A DNA stretch of 64,000 nt from JALYXV01 sp963733505 (GCA_963733505.1 CAVTDW010000011.1:1-64000), one strand, 5' to 3'. Shown: positions 40,065-49,107, numbered from the stretch's first letter. Made by a program: numbers and translations. Notes: generated by a model from the sequence alone, not told the origin.

Positions 40065-41000
40065 GTGACCACGCTGATCGTAGACCGCCCCGGGATCGAC
40101 GACCTGGGTCGTGATTGCACCGTTCGGGAACTGGTCGCGTCGGTGATCCGGGCCGCGACCGCCGAGGTCGTAACCCGTGAATCCGCACTCGTGGAGAATG
40201 GCGATCCGGAGGACGTCCACAAGGCGCGGGTCGCCACGCGCCGGTTGCGGGCGCAGCTGCGGACCCTCCGCCCGGTCCTGCGACGGCCATGGGTTGACGA
40301 CGTGAACGGCGAGCTGAAGTGGCTGGCCGCCCTCCTCGGCCGGATACGTGACGCCGACGTACTTTTCGACGAGCTCGAGCGCCTCGTGCGGACCCTTCCC
40401 GAACCCGACGTGGCTCCGGCCCGGGCCTTGATCGCCCGCCTGTTGACCGAGCGCGAGGCGGCCAACGCCAACCTGCTGGCGGCGTTGCAGAGCGAGCGCT
40501 ACCGGGCGCTGGTCGTACGCCTCGAAGCCGCAGGCGACGTCCCGCCGATGGACGCGGACGACGACCGAGCCGATGCCCCGGCCGCTTCGGTGCTGCCATC
40601 GCTGGTCGCCCAGACGTGGCGGGCCCTGCACAAGCGTGTGCGAGCGCTCGGTGACGACCCGAGCGACGAGTCCCTCCACGAGGTTCGCAAGCGGGCCAAG
40701 AAGCTCCGGTACAGCAGCGAGACCGCCGTAACCGTGATGGGCAAGCCGGCGAAGCGATTGGCGGCGGCGGCCGAACAGTTGCAATCGGTCCTGGGCGAGG
40801 TTCACGATGCCGCCACCGCCGAGACCTGGTTGCGCCACGAGATCCTGGCGGACGGCAGTCTCTCGGTAGCCCTGGCTGCGGGCGAGCTGATCGAACGGGA
40901 GCGGCGGCGTCACCAGGTCAACCGGAAACGGTGGCCGAAGGCGTGGAAGAAGGCCCGGAGGAAGTCCTTGCGGCAGTGGCTTCACGACGGCGGCCACTAG
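40065..41000 (+). CDS. CHAD-domain protein, 311 aa
   Basis: Conserved histidine alpha-helical domain proteins bind polyphosphate or related anions. The first helix pair carries DVHKARVATRRLRAQLRTLR, the second LHEVRKRAKKLRYSSETAV, both diagnostic. The remainder is helical with many Arg/Lys. The end is very basic (KRWPKAWKKARRKSLRQWL). The start is ambiguous: GTG 40065 (with a weak GAGGG) or TTG 40041 in the same frame. No polyphosphate kinase is adjacent, but a polyphosphate glucokinase lies 5 kb downstream. Confidence 0.9.
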   Translation: MTTLIVDRPGIDDLGRDCTVRELVASVIRAATAEVVTRESALVENGDPEDVHKARVATRRLRAQLRTLRPVLRRPWVDDVNGELKWLAALLGRIRDADVLFDELERLVRTLPEPDVAPARALIARLLTEREAANANLLAALQSERYRALVVRLEAAGDVPPMDADDDRADAPAASVLPSLVAQTWRALHKRVRALGDDPSDESLHEVRKRAKKLRYSSETAVTVMGKPAKRLAAAAEQLQSVLGEVHDAATAETWLRHEILADGSLSVALAAGELIERERRRHQVNRKRWPKAWKKARRKSLRQWLHDGGH

Positions 41001-41058
41001 GTCGACCTCGTCAGACGACCCGACGGTTTGACCCGGTTGCCGGCGGGGGAGTTATCCG

Positions 41059-41566
41059 GTGATGCTCCGCCGGTGGCTGGCCCTGTGGTGCCTTGCCTTC
41101 GGCGTGTGGATCGTCCTGTCGTGGACCAAGACGGCCGAGCAGCTGATCGTCGGTGCCGTGGCCGCCGCCATCGTCGCCACGGCCTGCGCTCCCTTGGGGC
41201 CGGTTGCCGCCCCCTGGGCGCTGCTGCGCCCCCGCCGGTTGCTGGCCACCGTGCGCACCGCGTTGTGGGCCCTGGGGCAGATCGTTCGGGCCAACCTTTC
41301 CCTCTCGCGGCGCATCTGGGCCCCCAGCCGCCCCGTTCGGCCGGGGATGGTGATCGTCACATCGGGAATGGATGCCGATGGTGAATGGGCCGCCGTCGGG
41401 CTGGTTACCTCGCTGATCGTCGACAACCAACTGGTCGATCTGGATCGGCGGCAACACGAGATGCTCTTTCATACCGTCTGGGTCGACACGCTCGACCCGG
41501 ACGAGATCCGGGCCGCAGGTCAATGGCCCGGTGGAGGATCACATCAAGGCGATCAGCGGGCCGTGA
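41059..41566 (+). CDS. mrpE: Mrp/Mnh cation-proton antiporter subunit E, frameshifted near its end
   Basis: Membrane start MLRRWLALWCLAFGVWIVLS, then AVAAAIVATACAPLG, LLATVRTALWALGQIVRANL, and the family region MVIVTSGMDADGEWAAVGLV with TSLIVDNQLVDLDRRQHEML. The last 15 residues (NGPVEDHIKAISGP) are in another frame, because of one extra base near 41518. Repaired, the TGA at 41564-41566 overlaps the GTG of mrpF in GTGA. The uncorrected frame would fuse E and F, which is not how these proteins are made. First gene of the antiporter operon. Confidence 0.87.
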
Positions 41567-41823
41567 CCACGATCTACGGGGTGATCTGCCTGGCCGAGAT
41601 CGTGGTCATGGTCCCGTTGTTCGTCCGGCTGGCGAAAGGGCCGACGGTGTCGGATCGCATCGTGGCCTTGAACACCATCTCGACCCAGGCGGCGCTGGCG
41701 GTGTTGTTCTTCGCCGCCTTCGCCCAACGGCCCATCTACCTCGACCCGGCACTGTGGCTGTGCTCGTTCAGCTATCTGGGCACGATCGTGTGGGCCCGCT
41801 TCCTCGAACGGGGATTGCTGTGA
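41563..41823 (+). CDS. mrpF: Mrp antiporter subunit F, 86 aa
   Basis: A three-helix subunit: TTIYGVICLAEIVVMVPLFV, RLAKGPTVSDRIVALNTIST, QAALAVLFFAAFAQRPIYLD and ALWLCSFSYLGTIVWARFLE. The conserved GPxxxDRIVALN loop is intact. GTG 41563 overlaps the end of mrpE. Length is usual (85-95). The stop overlaps the mrpG GTG. Confidence 0.92.
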   Translation: MTTIYGVICLAEIVVMVPLFVRLAKGPTVSDRIVALNTISTQAALAVLFFAAFAQRPIYLDPALWLCSFSYLGTIVWARFLERGLL

Positions 41824-42173
41824 GAAACGCCGTTGTCGTCGCCTTGGCTGTCATCGGCGTTGGCTTCTCGTTCAGCGGGGCCGTCGGGATACTTCGCATG
41901 CCCGACCTGTACACCCGTATCCAGTGCTCCTCGAAGACGATCACCATGGGCGCCCTTCCGGTGCTCGTCGCCCTTGTCGTCGCCGAGGGCCCCCTCTCCA
42001 CCTACGGCAGCCGCACCCTCCTGGTGGCGGTCCTGCTCCTGAGTGTCAACCCGCTGGCGTCGCACGCGTTGGCCCGGGCGGCCTACAAGCGAGGCGTGCC
42101 GATGTGGTCTGGCTCGGTGGTCGACCAGGGGGCGGAGCGTCGCCTGCGCGACCGCGATCCGGGCGGCGAGTAA
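41820..42173 (+). CDS. mrpG: Mrp antiporter subunit G, 117 aa
   Basis: The family region is ALAVIGVGFSFSGAVGILRM, PDLYTRIQCSSKTITMGALP, VLVALVVAEGPLSTYGSRTL, VAVLLLSVNPLASHALARAA. The RMPDxYxRxQ motif is exact. GTG 41820 overlaps the mrpF stop by GTGA. It is followed immediately (0 bases) by the DUF4040 gene. Confidence 0.92.
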   Translation: MRNAVVVALAVIGVGFSFSGAVGILRMPDLYTRIQCSSKTITMGALPVLVALVVAEGPLSTYGSRTLLVAVLLLSVNPLASHALARAAYKRGVPMWSGSVVDQGAERRLRDRDPGGE

Positions 42174-42455
42174 GTGTTCTGGGCCATCGACTATCTGTGC
42201 CTGGCGGCCGTCCTGGCCAGCGCCTTGGCGGCGGTGCGCATCCGCAATCTGAACGGGGCGGTCATGGCCCTGTCGGCCATGGGGACCATTCTCAGCCTGC
42301 TGTTCATCGTCCTCGGAGCGCCCGATGATGCCCACTCCGAGGTCGTCGTCGGGGCCATCGCCTTGCCCACGCTCTATCTCATCGCCATCGGCAAGGTGCG
42401 CGCCCACGTCACCGACAACCCCGAGGACCTCGGGGAAGTGGGGGAGGGGCGATGA
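42174..42455 (+). CDS. DUF4040 / MbhD-like subunit, 93 aa
   Basis: A small three-helix membrane subunit equal to the C-terminal part of MrpA or to archaeal MbhD: FWAIDYLCLAAVLASALAAV, RIRNLNGAVMALSAMGTILS, LLFIVLGAPDDAHSEVVVGA, IALPTLYLIAIGKVRAHV. The conserved APD-x2-x2-E-x2-VG core is present. A full NuoL-like MrpA is absent; this stands in its place. GTG 42174 directly follows the mrpG stop. Confidence 0.87.
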   Translation: MFWAIDYLCLAAVLASALAAVRIRNLNGAVMALSAMGTILSLLFIVLGAPDDAHSEVVVGAIALPTLYLIAIGKVRAHVTDNPEDLGEVGEGR

Positions 42456-43438
42456 ACGACCTCCCTGAGGTCGTCGAGCACGAACCCAGCCATCGCCGGG
42501 CCGTGGGCGTGCTCGTGGCGGCGGCCGTGGGGGGCGTCCTGACCGTTGCGGTCCTCGCTTTGCCACGAGAGAACGCGCCGTTGCCGGGCATCGCCCGTTA
42601 TGCCATGACGGTGGCCCTGCCCCAGTGGCACACGACCGAGCCGGTCAGCGAGATCGTGTACGGCACGCGGGGGTTCGACACCTTCGGTGAGACCTTTCTC
42701 CTGCTGGCCGCGGTCGTGGGCACGACGACCATCACCCGGCGGCGGGAGCGCCGGCGGGGGTTCATCGGCGAAGAGCTGGCGGGTTGGCGCGAGCAACGCC
42801 GCATCGGCGAGTCGCCCGCCGCCGAGGGCGACTCCGAGGCCGAAGCCCGACAGGCCGAGGCCTGGGAGCAGGGGTCGGGGCCGTACTCGGCGACGCCCGA
42901 CGAAACGCCGCTCGGAACGCCGGGACCAGAGACGGCGGCCACCATGACCGTGGTCGTCCGGGCATCGGTGCGGGCGATTGCGCCCGTGCTGTTGATGGCC
43001 GGCCTGTACCTCGCGGCCTGGGGGTACTCACCGGGAGGTGGTTTTCCGGCGGGAGCGGTGCTGCTCGGCGTCGTCCTGTTCGTCTACGTCGGGTACGGGT
43101 ACCGCCGGGTGGAGCGCGTCATCCGGCCTGACCTGGTCGAAACGCTCGAGCTGTTCGGCGCCTTGGCCATTGTTGCCATCGAAGTGCTGGGACTGGTCCT
43201 GAAGGGGTCGTTCTCGGCCAGTTTCCTGCCGCTCGGGGCGGTCGGCACCATTCGCAGCGGCGGGATCCTCCCGGCATTTTCCGACGCCGAGTTCATCGAA
43301 GTCGGCACCGGCCTGACCCTGGCGGTATTCGGCTTGCTCGGGATGGGCAACGACTGGAGCCGGGACCAGGGCGAATCGGGCGCAGACGCATCAGCCGGCG
43401 CTGACCCCCCTTTTCCCAAATCCGGCCCCTCCAAGTGA
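42452..43438 (+). CDS. mrpB: MrpB-like subunit fused to an N-terminal MbhE-like part, 328 aa
   Basis: Residues about 18-95 (VGVLVAAAVGGVLTVAVLAL; TTEPVSEIVYGTRGFDTFGE; TFLLLAAVVGTTTITRRRER) are like archaeal MbhE. A charged linker follows (100-165). Residues 170-315 are MrpB: VRASVRAIAPVLLMAGLYLA, AWGYSPGGGFPAGAVLLGVV, VETLELFGALAIVAIEVLGL and FIEVGTGLTLAVFGLLGMGN. The HxTPGGGF-type motif appears as SPGGGFPAG. ATG 42452 overlaps the DUF4040 stop. Confidence 0.9.
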   Translation: MNDLPEVVEHEPSHRRAVGVLVAAAVGGVLTVAVLALPRENAPLPGIARYAMTVALPQWHTTEPVSEIVYGTRGFDTFGETFLLLAAVVGTTTITRRRERRRGFIGEELAGWREQRRIGESPAAEGDSEAEARQAEAWEQGSGPYSATPDETPLGTPGPETAATMTVVVRASVRAIAPVLLMAGLYLAAWGYSPGGGFPAGAVLLGVVLFVYVGYGYRRVERVIRPDLVETLELFGALAIVAIEVLGLVLKGSFSASFLPLGAVGTIRSGGILPAFSDAEFIEVGTGLTLAVFGLLGMGNDWSRDQGESGADASAGADPPFPKSGPSK

Positions 43439-43803
43439 TCGTCGGCAACTACCTGGCCGGGGTAGCGCTGTTTTGCATCGGGCTGTACGCCGTGCTGACG
43501 AAACGCAACCTCATCAAGATCGTCATGGGCCTCTCGCTCATGGAAGCCTCGACCTACCTGTTGCTGCTGTCGTTCGCCTACCGGGCGCATTCGACGGCAC
43601 CGGTGCTCCTCAATCCTCCCCCCGGTCAGACCCCCGAACAGCTGGCCCAGGGTCGGGTGGCGGACCCGGTCCTGCAGAACATCTGCCTCACCGCCATCGT
43701 CATCGGCGTCGCCGTCACCGGGGTTTCGCTGGCGGTGATCGTGCGCATCGCCCAGCACTACCGCACCCTCGACAGCGACCGGGTGCGGGCCATGCGGGGC
43801 TGA
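43435..43803 (+). CDS. mrpC: Mrp antiporter subunit C (NuoK-like), 122 aa
   Basis: Three membrane helices, NuoK-like: YLAGVALFCIGLYAVLTKRN, LIKIVMGLSLMEASTYLLLL, and AIVIGVAVTGVSLAVIVRIA with the QNICLTAIVIG signature. The conserved Glu in GLSLMEAS is intact. GTG 43435 overlaps the previous stop. It has an extended loop (ILLNPPPGQTPEQLAQG-like) as in archaeal MbhG. Confidence 0.92.
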   Translation: MIVGNYLAGVALFCIGLYAVLTKRNLIKIVMGLSLMEASTYLLLLSFAYRAHSTAPVLLNPPPGQTPEQLAQGRVADPVLQNICLTAIVIGVAVTGVSLAVIVRIAQHYRTLDSDRVRAMRG

Positions 43804-43809
43804 GGCGCC

Positions 43810-45576
43810 GTGTCGCCCGCCGGGCTGTCGTCATTGCTGCCACTGGCCGTGGCCATCCCGCTGGTCGGTGCCTGCGTCGCGCCGCTCCTGGGCCGGATTT
43901 CTGGGCGCCTGCCGGTGATCACCTCGATCCTGGCGCTGGCCGCGTCGACCGGGATCCTGGTGGCCCTGGCGTCGACGGTCTACGGGGGTCACCAGGTCAC
44001 GCACTACATGGGTCACTGGGTTCCGGTGGGCGGCGAGGCGCTCGGAGTCGCATTCTCGGCCGACGCCTGGGGTCTCACCTTCGCCTTGGTGGCGTCGGGG
44101 ATCGGTGTCCTGCTGCTGTTGTTCACCCTGTCAGACCAGACCGACCTCGGACCGCGGGAGTTGGGGTCGTTCGCGTGCCTGTTCCTCCTGCTTGACGCCG
44201 CGTTGATCGGGGTGGCGCTCACCGGCGACGTGATCAACCTGTTCGTGTGGTTCGAAGTGGCGGCCCTCGCCAGCTACGCCCTGACCGCCTTCTTCGTGGA
44301 GCGGCCCTTTGCCCTCGAGGCGGCGTTCAAGATCCTGGTGCTGACCAACATCGCCAGCTTCGCCGTCTTCCTCGGAGCGTCGCTGCTGTACGCCAACCAC
44401 GGTGGCCTCAACTTCGGGCAGTTGGGCGCGGCCGTGCGGGGCCACCCCGAGACGGTCGACCTCGTCGCCTTGGCCCTGTTGGTCACGGGCTTTGCCACCA
44501 AGGCGGGGCTGGTTCCGTTCCACGGCTGGCTCCCCGACGCCCACACCGCGGCGCCGGGGCCGGTGTCGGCGCTGTTCTCCGGGCTCATGGTCAACCTCGG
44601 CATTGTCACCATCGGGCGACTGGTGTTCCAGGTGTTCCTTCCCGGCACCTCGGGGCCCATCTTGGGCCTGCTCATGGTGTTCGGTCTGCTGTCGGCGGTG
44701 GGGGGCGCGGCCTTCGCCCTGTTCCAGGACGACCTGAAGCGGTTGCTGGCGTACGACACCATCTCGCAGATGGGGGTGCTGGCGGTCGGCCTGGCCAGCG
44801 GGAGCGCGTCGGGGGTGGCGGGCAGCTCGTATCACCTGGTGAACCAGGCGCTGTTCAAGTCCCTGCTCTTCCTCTGCGCGGGCGCCATCGTTCACGCCAC
44901 CGGCGCCACCCAGCTGTCGGAGATGGGTGGTCTGGCGCGCCGTTTCCCGGCGTTGGCCGCCGGTTTCGTCGTCGGCGTCATCGCGATCGCCGGCATTCCT
45001 CCCATGAACGGCTACGTCTCGGTCGGATTGATCCACGACGCACTGCGGGAGTCGGGCCAGCCCCTGCCGTGGTTGGCGCTGGTCGTGGCCCAGACGTTGA
45101 CGATCGCGGCGCTCGGCCGGGCGACGTGGCAGGCGTTCTTCGGGGCCGCCCCGTCGGGCGAGTATCCCCGCGACGAGCGCCTGCGTCCCGGCATGGTCGT
45201 CGCCCTGGCCGGGCTGATGGGCGCATGCGTGGGCTTCGGCGTGCTGCCCAACGCCGTGTTGGATCATGTCGTCGCGCCCGCGGCAGGCGCGCTGCTGGCG
45301 GGCGCGCAGTACGGCCACAACCTGCTGGCGGGGGGAGGCGCATTGCCCACGGCCCGGGTGCATTTCCATTACCTCAGCCTGTTCGAGCTGGCGACGGTGG
45401 TCGCCACCGTGGTCGTGGCGGTGCCCGTCGCCCGTTGGGCCGAGCAGGCGCGCCAGCCGGCCGACCGCGGCGTGGTACGGGCGTTGCGAGCGGTCCAGAC
45501 CGGATCGGTCAACGACTACGCCACCTACCTCGTCGTCGGGCTCATCATCACCGTGGTGGCGTTGACGCTCGGCTAG
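43810..45576 (+). CDS. mrpD: Mrp antiporter subunit D (NuoM/N-like), 588 aa
   Basis: A 14-helix proton-pumping subunit. Key parts: LNVLFTLSD-type helices, NLFVWFEVAALASYALTAFF (Glu), GFATKAGLVPFHGWLPDAHT with AAPGPVSALFSGLMVNLGIV, LLAYDTISQMGVLAVGLASG and YHLVNQALFKSLLFLCAGAI. The conserved Lys and Glu of the proton channel are present. Start GTG 43810, 6 bases after mrpC. Last gene of the operon; a 3-copy repeat (45591-45632) follows. Confidence 0.93.
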   Translation: MSPAGLSSLLPLAVAIPLVGACVAPLLGRISGRLPVITSILALAASTGILVALASTVYGGHQVTHYMGHWVPVGGEALGVAFSADAWGLTFALVASGIGVLLLLFTLSDQTDLGPRELGSFACLFLLLDAALIGVALTGDVINLFVWFEVAALASYALTAFFVERPFALEAAFKILVLTNIASFAVFLGASLLYANHGGLNFGQLGAAVRGHPETVDLVALALLVTGFATKAGLVPFHGWLPDAHTAAPGPVSALFSGLMVNLGIVTIGRLVFQVFLPGTSGPILGLLMVFGLLSAVGGAAFALFQDDLKRLLAYDTISQMGVLAVGLASGSASGVAGSSYHLVNQALFKSLLFLCAGAIVHATGATQLSEMGGLARRFPALAAGFVVGVIAIAGIPPMNGYVSVGLIHDALRESGQPLPWLALVVAQTLTIAALGRATWQAFFGAAPSGEYPRDERLRPGMVVALAGLMGACVGFGVLPNAVLDHVVAPAAGALLAGAQYGHNLLAGGGALPTARVHFHYLSLFELATVVATVVVAVPVARWAEQARQPADRGVVRALRAVQTGSVNDYATYLVVGLIITVVALTLG

Positions 45577-45590
45577 CCGATCGTTAGCTG

Positions 45591-45632
45591 GTGCAGGGAG
45601 CGTGGGCGCAGGGAGCGTGGGCGCAGGGACCG
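45591..45632. repeat. Three imperfect 14-15-bp repeats after mrpD
   Basis: GTGCAGGGAGC, GTGGGCGCAGGGAGC and GTGGGCGCAGGGACC in tandem. The rest of the 45577-45843 gap shows no gene or other structure I can name. Confidence 0.65.
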
Positions 45633-45843
45633 AAGATGGGTCACGGAGCGACAAGGTGGGTCACGGCCGACGGCGTGAGCGAATGCCGGTCGGGGCCTAG
45701 CTCGCGCAACCTTCGCGCCTTCAGGCAACCTTGGCGCGATATCGCGGCTGTGCCCCACTTACGCGCGGAGATACGCTGAGCGCGCGGAGGTTCGCTGTGC
45801 GAGCCAGGGATAGCCCGGGCAAGAATGGGTAAAACCCGCGCTG

Positions 45844-46092
45844 ATGTCGTTTCTCGGCCCCGCGATCGTCGTATCGCTGACCTTCGGAATCGCGGTGATG
45901 GCGTACTACTTCTTGTTCGTCGCCCGTCCGCGGCCAGATGAACCGGTTCGCCGGCGCCAGACGCCTGGGCCTCTTCGGCGACAGGAGTCACGACTCGGTG
46001 GCGCACCAGCGGCGGGAGTGGCGAAAGCGGTGCCCGCCGATGGAGCCGCATTTCCGACTCTGCGTGCTTACGGCGCGAGGCCGGAGTCCTAA
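45844..46092 (+). CDS. Small single-helix membrane protein, 82 aa
   Basis: No known family. Residues 3-27 (FLGPAIVVSLTFGIAVMAYY and FLF) form one membrane helix, followed by a basic, Pro/Arg-rich tail. A TAAAAC box (45830-45835) ends 8 bases before the ATG, which supports a leaderless start. Coding potential is moderate because the gene is short and compositionally simple. Confidence 0.45.
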   Translation: MSFLGPAIVVSLTFGIAVMAYYFLFVARPRPDEPVRRRQTPGPLRRQESRLGGAPAAGVAKAVPADGAAFPTLRAYGARPES

Positions 46093-46211
46093 GTGTCGTC
46101 CACGCAGCACTTTGTGCTCCGGCGACCCCGCACACCACAACAGCCAAACGTCAAGATGGTGGTGGCGGCACTTCCGACGGGGGATCGGTGGCGAACGTAC
46201 GCTGGTCGGCG

Positions 46212-46949
46212 GTGAGCCACGGATTCGGCGTCGATATCGGCGGATCGGGGATCAAAGGAGCGGTGGTCGATCTTGACACCGGCTTGTTGGTCGGCGACCG
46301 TCTCAAGTTGCTCACCCCCCAGCCGTCGACGCCCGAAGCGGTCGCAGAGGCGGTGGCCGAAGTCACCAAGCACTTCGGCTGGGAGGGCCGCATCGGCGCA
46401 ACGTTTCCCGCCCCCGTGACCAACGGAATTGCTCGCACCGCCGCCAACGTCGACCCGAGCTGGGTCGACACCAACATCGAAGAGGTGCTCGGGGCGGCCA
46501 CCGGGTGCGCGGTCACCGCCATGAACGATGCCGACGCTGCTGGCGTGGCGGAAGCGGCATTTGGCGCGGCCCATGGCCACGACGGCCTGGTGATTGTCAC
46601 GACGCTGGGAACAGGGATCGGGACGGCATTGCTCTACCGGGGCATCCTCATCCCCAACAGTGAACTCGGGCACCTGGAGGTGGACGGCCACGACGCCGAG
46701 CATGCCGCGAGCTCCGGGGCGCGCGAACGCGAGGACCTGAGCTGGGGTGAATGGGCCAGACGGCTGGAGCGCTACTACCAGGCATTGGAGCGTTACCTCT
46801 GGCCGGAGCTGTTCGTGATCGGCGGGGGCGTGAGTCGCAAGGCCGACAAGTTCATCGACCGCCTCCATCTGCGGACTCCCATCGTGCCAGCCGGTCTACG
46901 TAACGAGGCCGGTATCGTCGGCGCCGCCATCCATGCCGGTAGTTCCTGA
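46212..46949 (+). CDS. ppgK: Polyphosphate glucokinase, 245 aa
   Basis: A ROK-fold kinase phosphorylating glucose with polyphosphate (and ATP). The phosphate loop is VDIGGSGIKGAVVDL, the sugar-binding region TLGTGIGTALLYRGILIPNS, ELGHLEVDGHDAEHAAS, and the end LFVIGGGVSRKADKFI. The conserved GVDIGGS-x-IKGA and LIPNSELGHLE motifs are those of PpgK rather than general ROK proteins. A TACGCT box (46198-46203) 8 bases before GTG 46212 fixes that start; an earlier GTG at 46188 is possible. It fits a GH65 phosphorylase farther along (63.2 kb) in glucose metabolism. Confidence 0.9.
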   Translation: MSHGFGVDIGGSGIKGAVVDLDTGLLVGDRLKLLTPQPSTPEAVAEAVAEVTKHFGWEGRIGATFPAPVTNGIARTAANVDPSWVDTNIEEVLGAATGCAVTAMNDADAAGVAEAAFGAAHGHDGLVIVTTLGTGIGTALLYRGILIPNSELGHLEVDGHDAEHAASSGAREREDLSWGEWARRLERYYQALERYLWPELFVIGGGVSRKADKFIDRLHLRTPIVPAGLRNEAGIVGAAIHAGSS

Positions 46950-47080
46950 GCCGTACCGCTCCTGACCTCGTCGGGCGTCGACCTTCAAGGCGTGAAGGTG
47001 GCCGAACCGGTGGCGCCAACCGGTGGTGCCTGACGCATCCGTTTGTGCGCCTTGACCATCGGGTACTGTCCCGCGCTGTA

Positions 47081-47992
47081 ATGCCCGACACCGCCGACAA
47101 GGGCCGCTCCAGCGAGCGGCGGGATGAATCTCGCCCGGGCGTCGGGTCTGATCCGGAGCGCAGCTCGGCGGTGGCGGAGCACGAGGTAGAGGAGACGTTC
47201 CTCCGCACCGTCGACGAAGGCCGGAGGCGGATGTCCCGGGGCTTGGCGCCCCTTCTGGCAACCGGGCTGGTCGGCGGCATAGACGTCGGGACCGGAGTCC
47301 TCGGTCTGTTGCTGGTCGAACACGAGACCAAGAGCACACTTCTGGCCGGCCTGGCATTCTCCATCGGCTTCATCGCCTTGGCTCTGGCGCGCAGTGAGTT
47401 GTTCACCGAAGACTTTCTCATACCGGTGTCCACCGTGATCGCTCGCCAGGCCCGGTTCCGGATGTTGATCCGACTCTGGGTCGGCACCCTCGTGGCCAAC
47501 CTGGCCGGTGGCTGGATTTTCACCTGGTTGATCATGAGGGGGTATCCCGACATGGCGAGTACGGCCATCGAGTCCGGCTCCCACTACGTGCAGTTGGGTT
47601 ACGGGATTCGGGCGCTTTCACTCGCCGTACTGGGCGGGGCCGTCATCACCCTCATGACGTGGATGCAGCACAGCGGCGAATCCGTCGCTTCCAAGATCGT
47701 GCCCGCCGTCACCGCCGCCTTCCTGCTCGCGGGGGGACAGCTCAATCATGCGATCGTCAACTCACTGTTGATGTTCGCGGCCCTTCATACCGGCCACGCT
47801 CCCTTCGGGTACCTCGACTGGGCAAAGACGGCGGGCTTTGCGGCCCTTGGCAACGTCATCGGCGGCGTGGGGCTCGTCACACTCCTGCGCCTCCTGCAGG
47901 TTCCGCACAAGGTGAAGGAAGAACGAGACAATCCCGCGCTCGGGGTGGCCATCGGCGACGACCGGCGCGTCGATGACGGCGGTAACGATTGA
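47081..47992 (+). CDS. Formate/nitrite transporter (FNT/YfdC-like) family protein, 303 aa
   Basis: After a charged cytoplasmic N-terminus (residues 1-45; EHEVEETFLRTVDEGRRRMS) come six membrane helices. Family marks: LLATGLVGGIDVGTGVLGLL, ARSELFTEDFLIPVSTVIAR, VGTLVANLAGGWIFTWLIMR and GAVITLMTWMQHSGESVASK, then QLNHAIVNSLLMFAALHTGH. YfdC-type FNT proteins conduct small anions or acids; the substrate is uncertain. The ATG at 47081 is used; a TACTGT box lies upstream at 47064. Confidence 0.87.
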   Translation: MPDTADKGRSSERRDESRPGVGSDPERSSAVAEHEVEETFLRTVDEGRRRMSRGLAPLLATGLVGGIDVGTGVLGLLLVEHETKSTLLAGLAFSIGFIALALARSELFTEDFLIPVSTVIARQARFRMLIRLWVGTLVANLAGGWIFTWLIMRGYPDMASTAIESGSHYVQLGYGIRALSLAVLGGAVITLMTWMQHSGESVASKIVPAVTAAFLLAGGQLNHAIVNSLLMFAALHTGHAPFGYLDWAKTAGFAALGNVIGGVGLVTLLRLLQVPHKVKEERDNPALGVAIGDDRRVDDGGND

Positions 47993-48054
47993 GTCCGAAG
48001 GCCTGAGGCGCTCGCTCGCCCTCGGTGAGAGGGTGGTAGAGCGACGCGACCGGG

Positions 48055-48060
48055 TAGATC
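48055..48060 (+). promoter_or_regulatory. -10 box TAGATC upstream of mscS-like gene
   Basis: TAGATC ends 7 bases before ATG 48068, which is the only start that suits the first membrane helix, though a frame change follows. Confidence 0.4.
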
Positions 48061-48067
48061 CAAACCG

Positions 48068-48998
48068 ATGATTTGGATCGTCGGTCGCCGACCTGGCGGC
48101 GCAAACAGTCCTAAACAGCGGGACCGGCGCCGTCGATTGGGCGGTTGCGGGCGTTGTCGTGGCAGGCGCACTCGTCGTGGGGCGCCTCGTCCAGATCGTC
48201 GTGCGTCGTTCGCTGCACCGCGGCGACAGCGAACGACTGGCCGCCGATGCCGTGGCCCGGATGATCGCGTTGTTGATCATCCTGATCGGCCTGCTCTGGA
48301 GCTTGTCGATCCTGGGGATCCGTTTGGGTCCGTTGGTCGGGGCGCTTGGGGTAGGTGGAATCGCGCTGGCGTTCGCCGCCCAGGCCATCTTGGCGAACTT
48401 CCTGGGCAGCATCATCCTGCAACTACGACGTCCCTTCAAGCGCGGTGACCAGATCGCCACCGGCACGTGTGAAGGCACCGTCGAGGACGTCAACTTCCGG
48501 ACGGTCGTGCTTCGCACATTTGACGGCGAGCGGGTGCTCGTGCCGTGCACCTCGGTGCTCGCCAACCCCATCACCAACCACACGGCGCTGGGCCGGCGGC
48601 GCACGACGCTACCCATCGGCGTCGCCTTCGAGACCGATCTCGAACAGGCGCGCAAGGTGTTGCTGGCCGCGGTGGAGACGGTGGATGGCGTCCTGGAGCG
48701 TCCGCCACCCGAGGTGTGGGTGCGAGCATTCGGAGATTCGAGTGTCACCTTGGACATCCGGGTGTGGCATGCGCCGGACGTGGCGACGTTGTGGCGGGTG
48801 CGAAGTGAGGTGGCGATAGCCGCCAAGCGTGCCCTGGACGAGGCTGGAATCGATATGCCCGTACCTCAACGAGAGGTTCGCTTGCACGCTGCGCTGGACC
48901 TGCCCGGTGGGCTGGGCGCGCCCGGCGGACTCGTCGACGCGACCGACCCTCGAGTGGGGTGTGAGGACGACCCGGTGGTTCCCGACAGACCCGGCTAG
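48068..48998 (+). CDS. MscS-type mechanosensitive channel, frameshift near its start
   Basis: The MscS core is clear: RMIALLIILIGLLWSLSILG, GPLVGALGVGGIALAFAAQA, ILANFLGSIILQLRRPFKRG and DQIATGTCEGTVEDVNFRTV, then TNHTALGRRRTTLPIGVAFE in the beta domain. Upstream of the first usual start in this frame (GTG 48159) the frame is still open and encodes the rest of a first membrane helix (AVDWAVAGVVVAGALVVGRL). A leaderless ATG at 48068 lies in another frame. A one-base indel between 48071 and 48083 would join them (about 300 aa). The C-terminal end after 48880 is Gly/Asp rich and not conserved. Confidence 0.82.
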
Positions 48999-49095
48999 AC
49001 ATCCCACGGCCGCACTTCTCAAGCGAGTGCCGGTTTTCTCTGCTCGGAAACGGGCACTCGGCGGCGTCCGAGTCGTCCTCAACTCCGTTAGTCGG

Positions 49096-49101
49096 TACGT
49101 T
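49096..49101 (+). promoter_or_regulatory. -10 box TACGTT, probable leaderless promoter
   Basis: TACGTT ends 6 bases before ATG 49108 and there is no ribosome-binding site. Confidence 0.45.
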
Positions 49102-49107
49102 TCTACA

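Noticed and set aside
41059..41823. A fused MrpE-MrpF protein
   Set aside because: The fused frame loses the conserved E-protein end, which is present in the neighbouring frame with a TGA overlapping the F start; one extra base explains it.
45591..45779. A small ORF after mrpD
   Set aside because: Its first codons are the tandem repeat and the rest has no family match, ribosome-binding site or -10 box.
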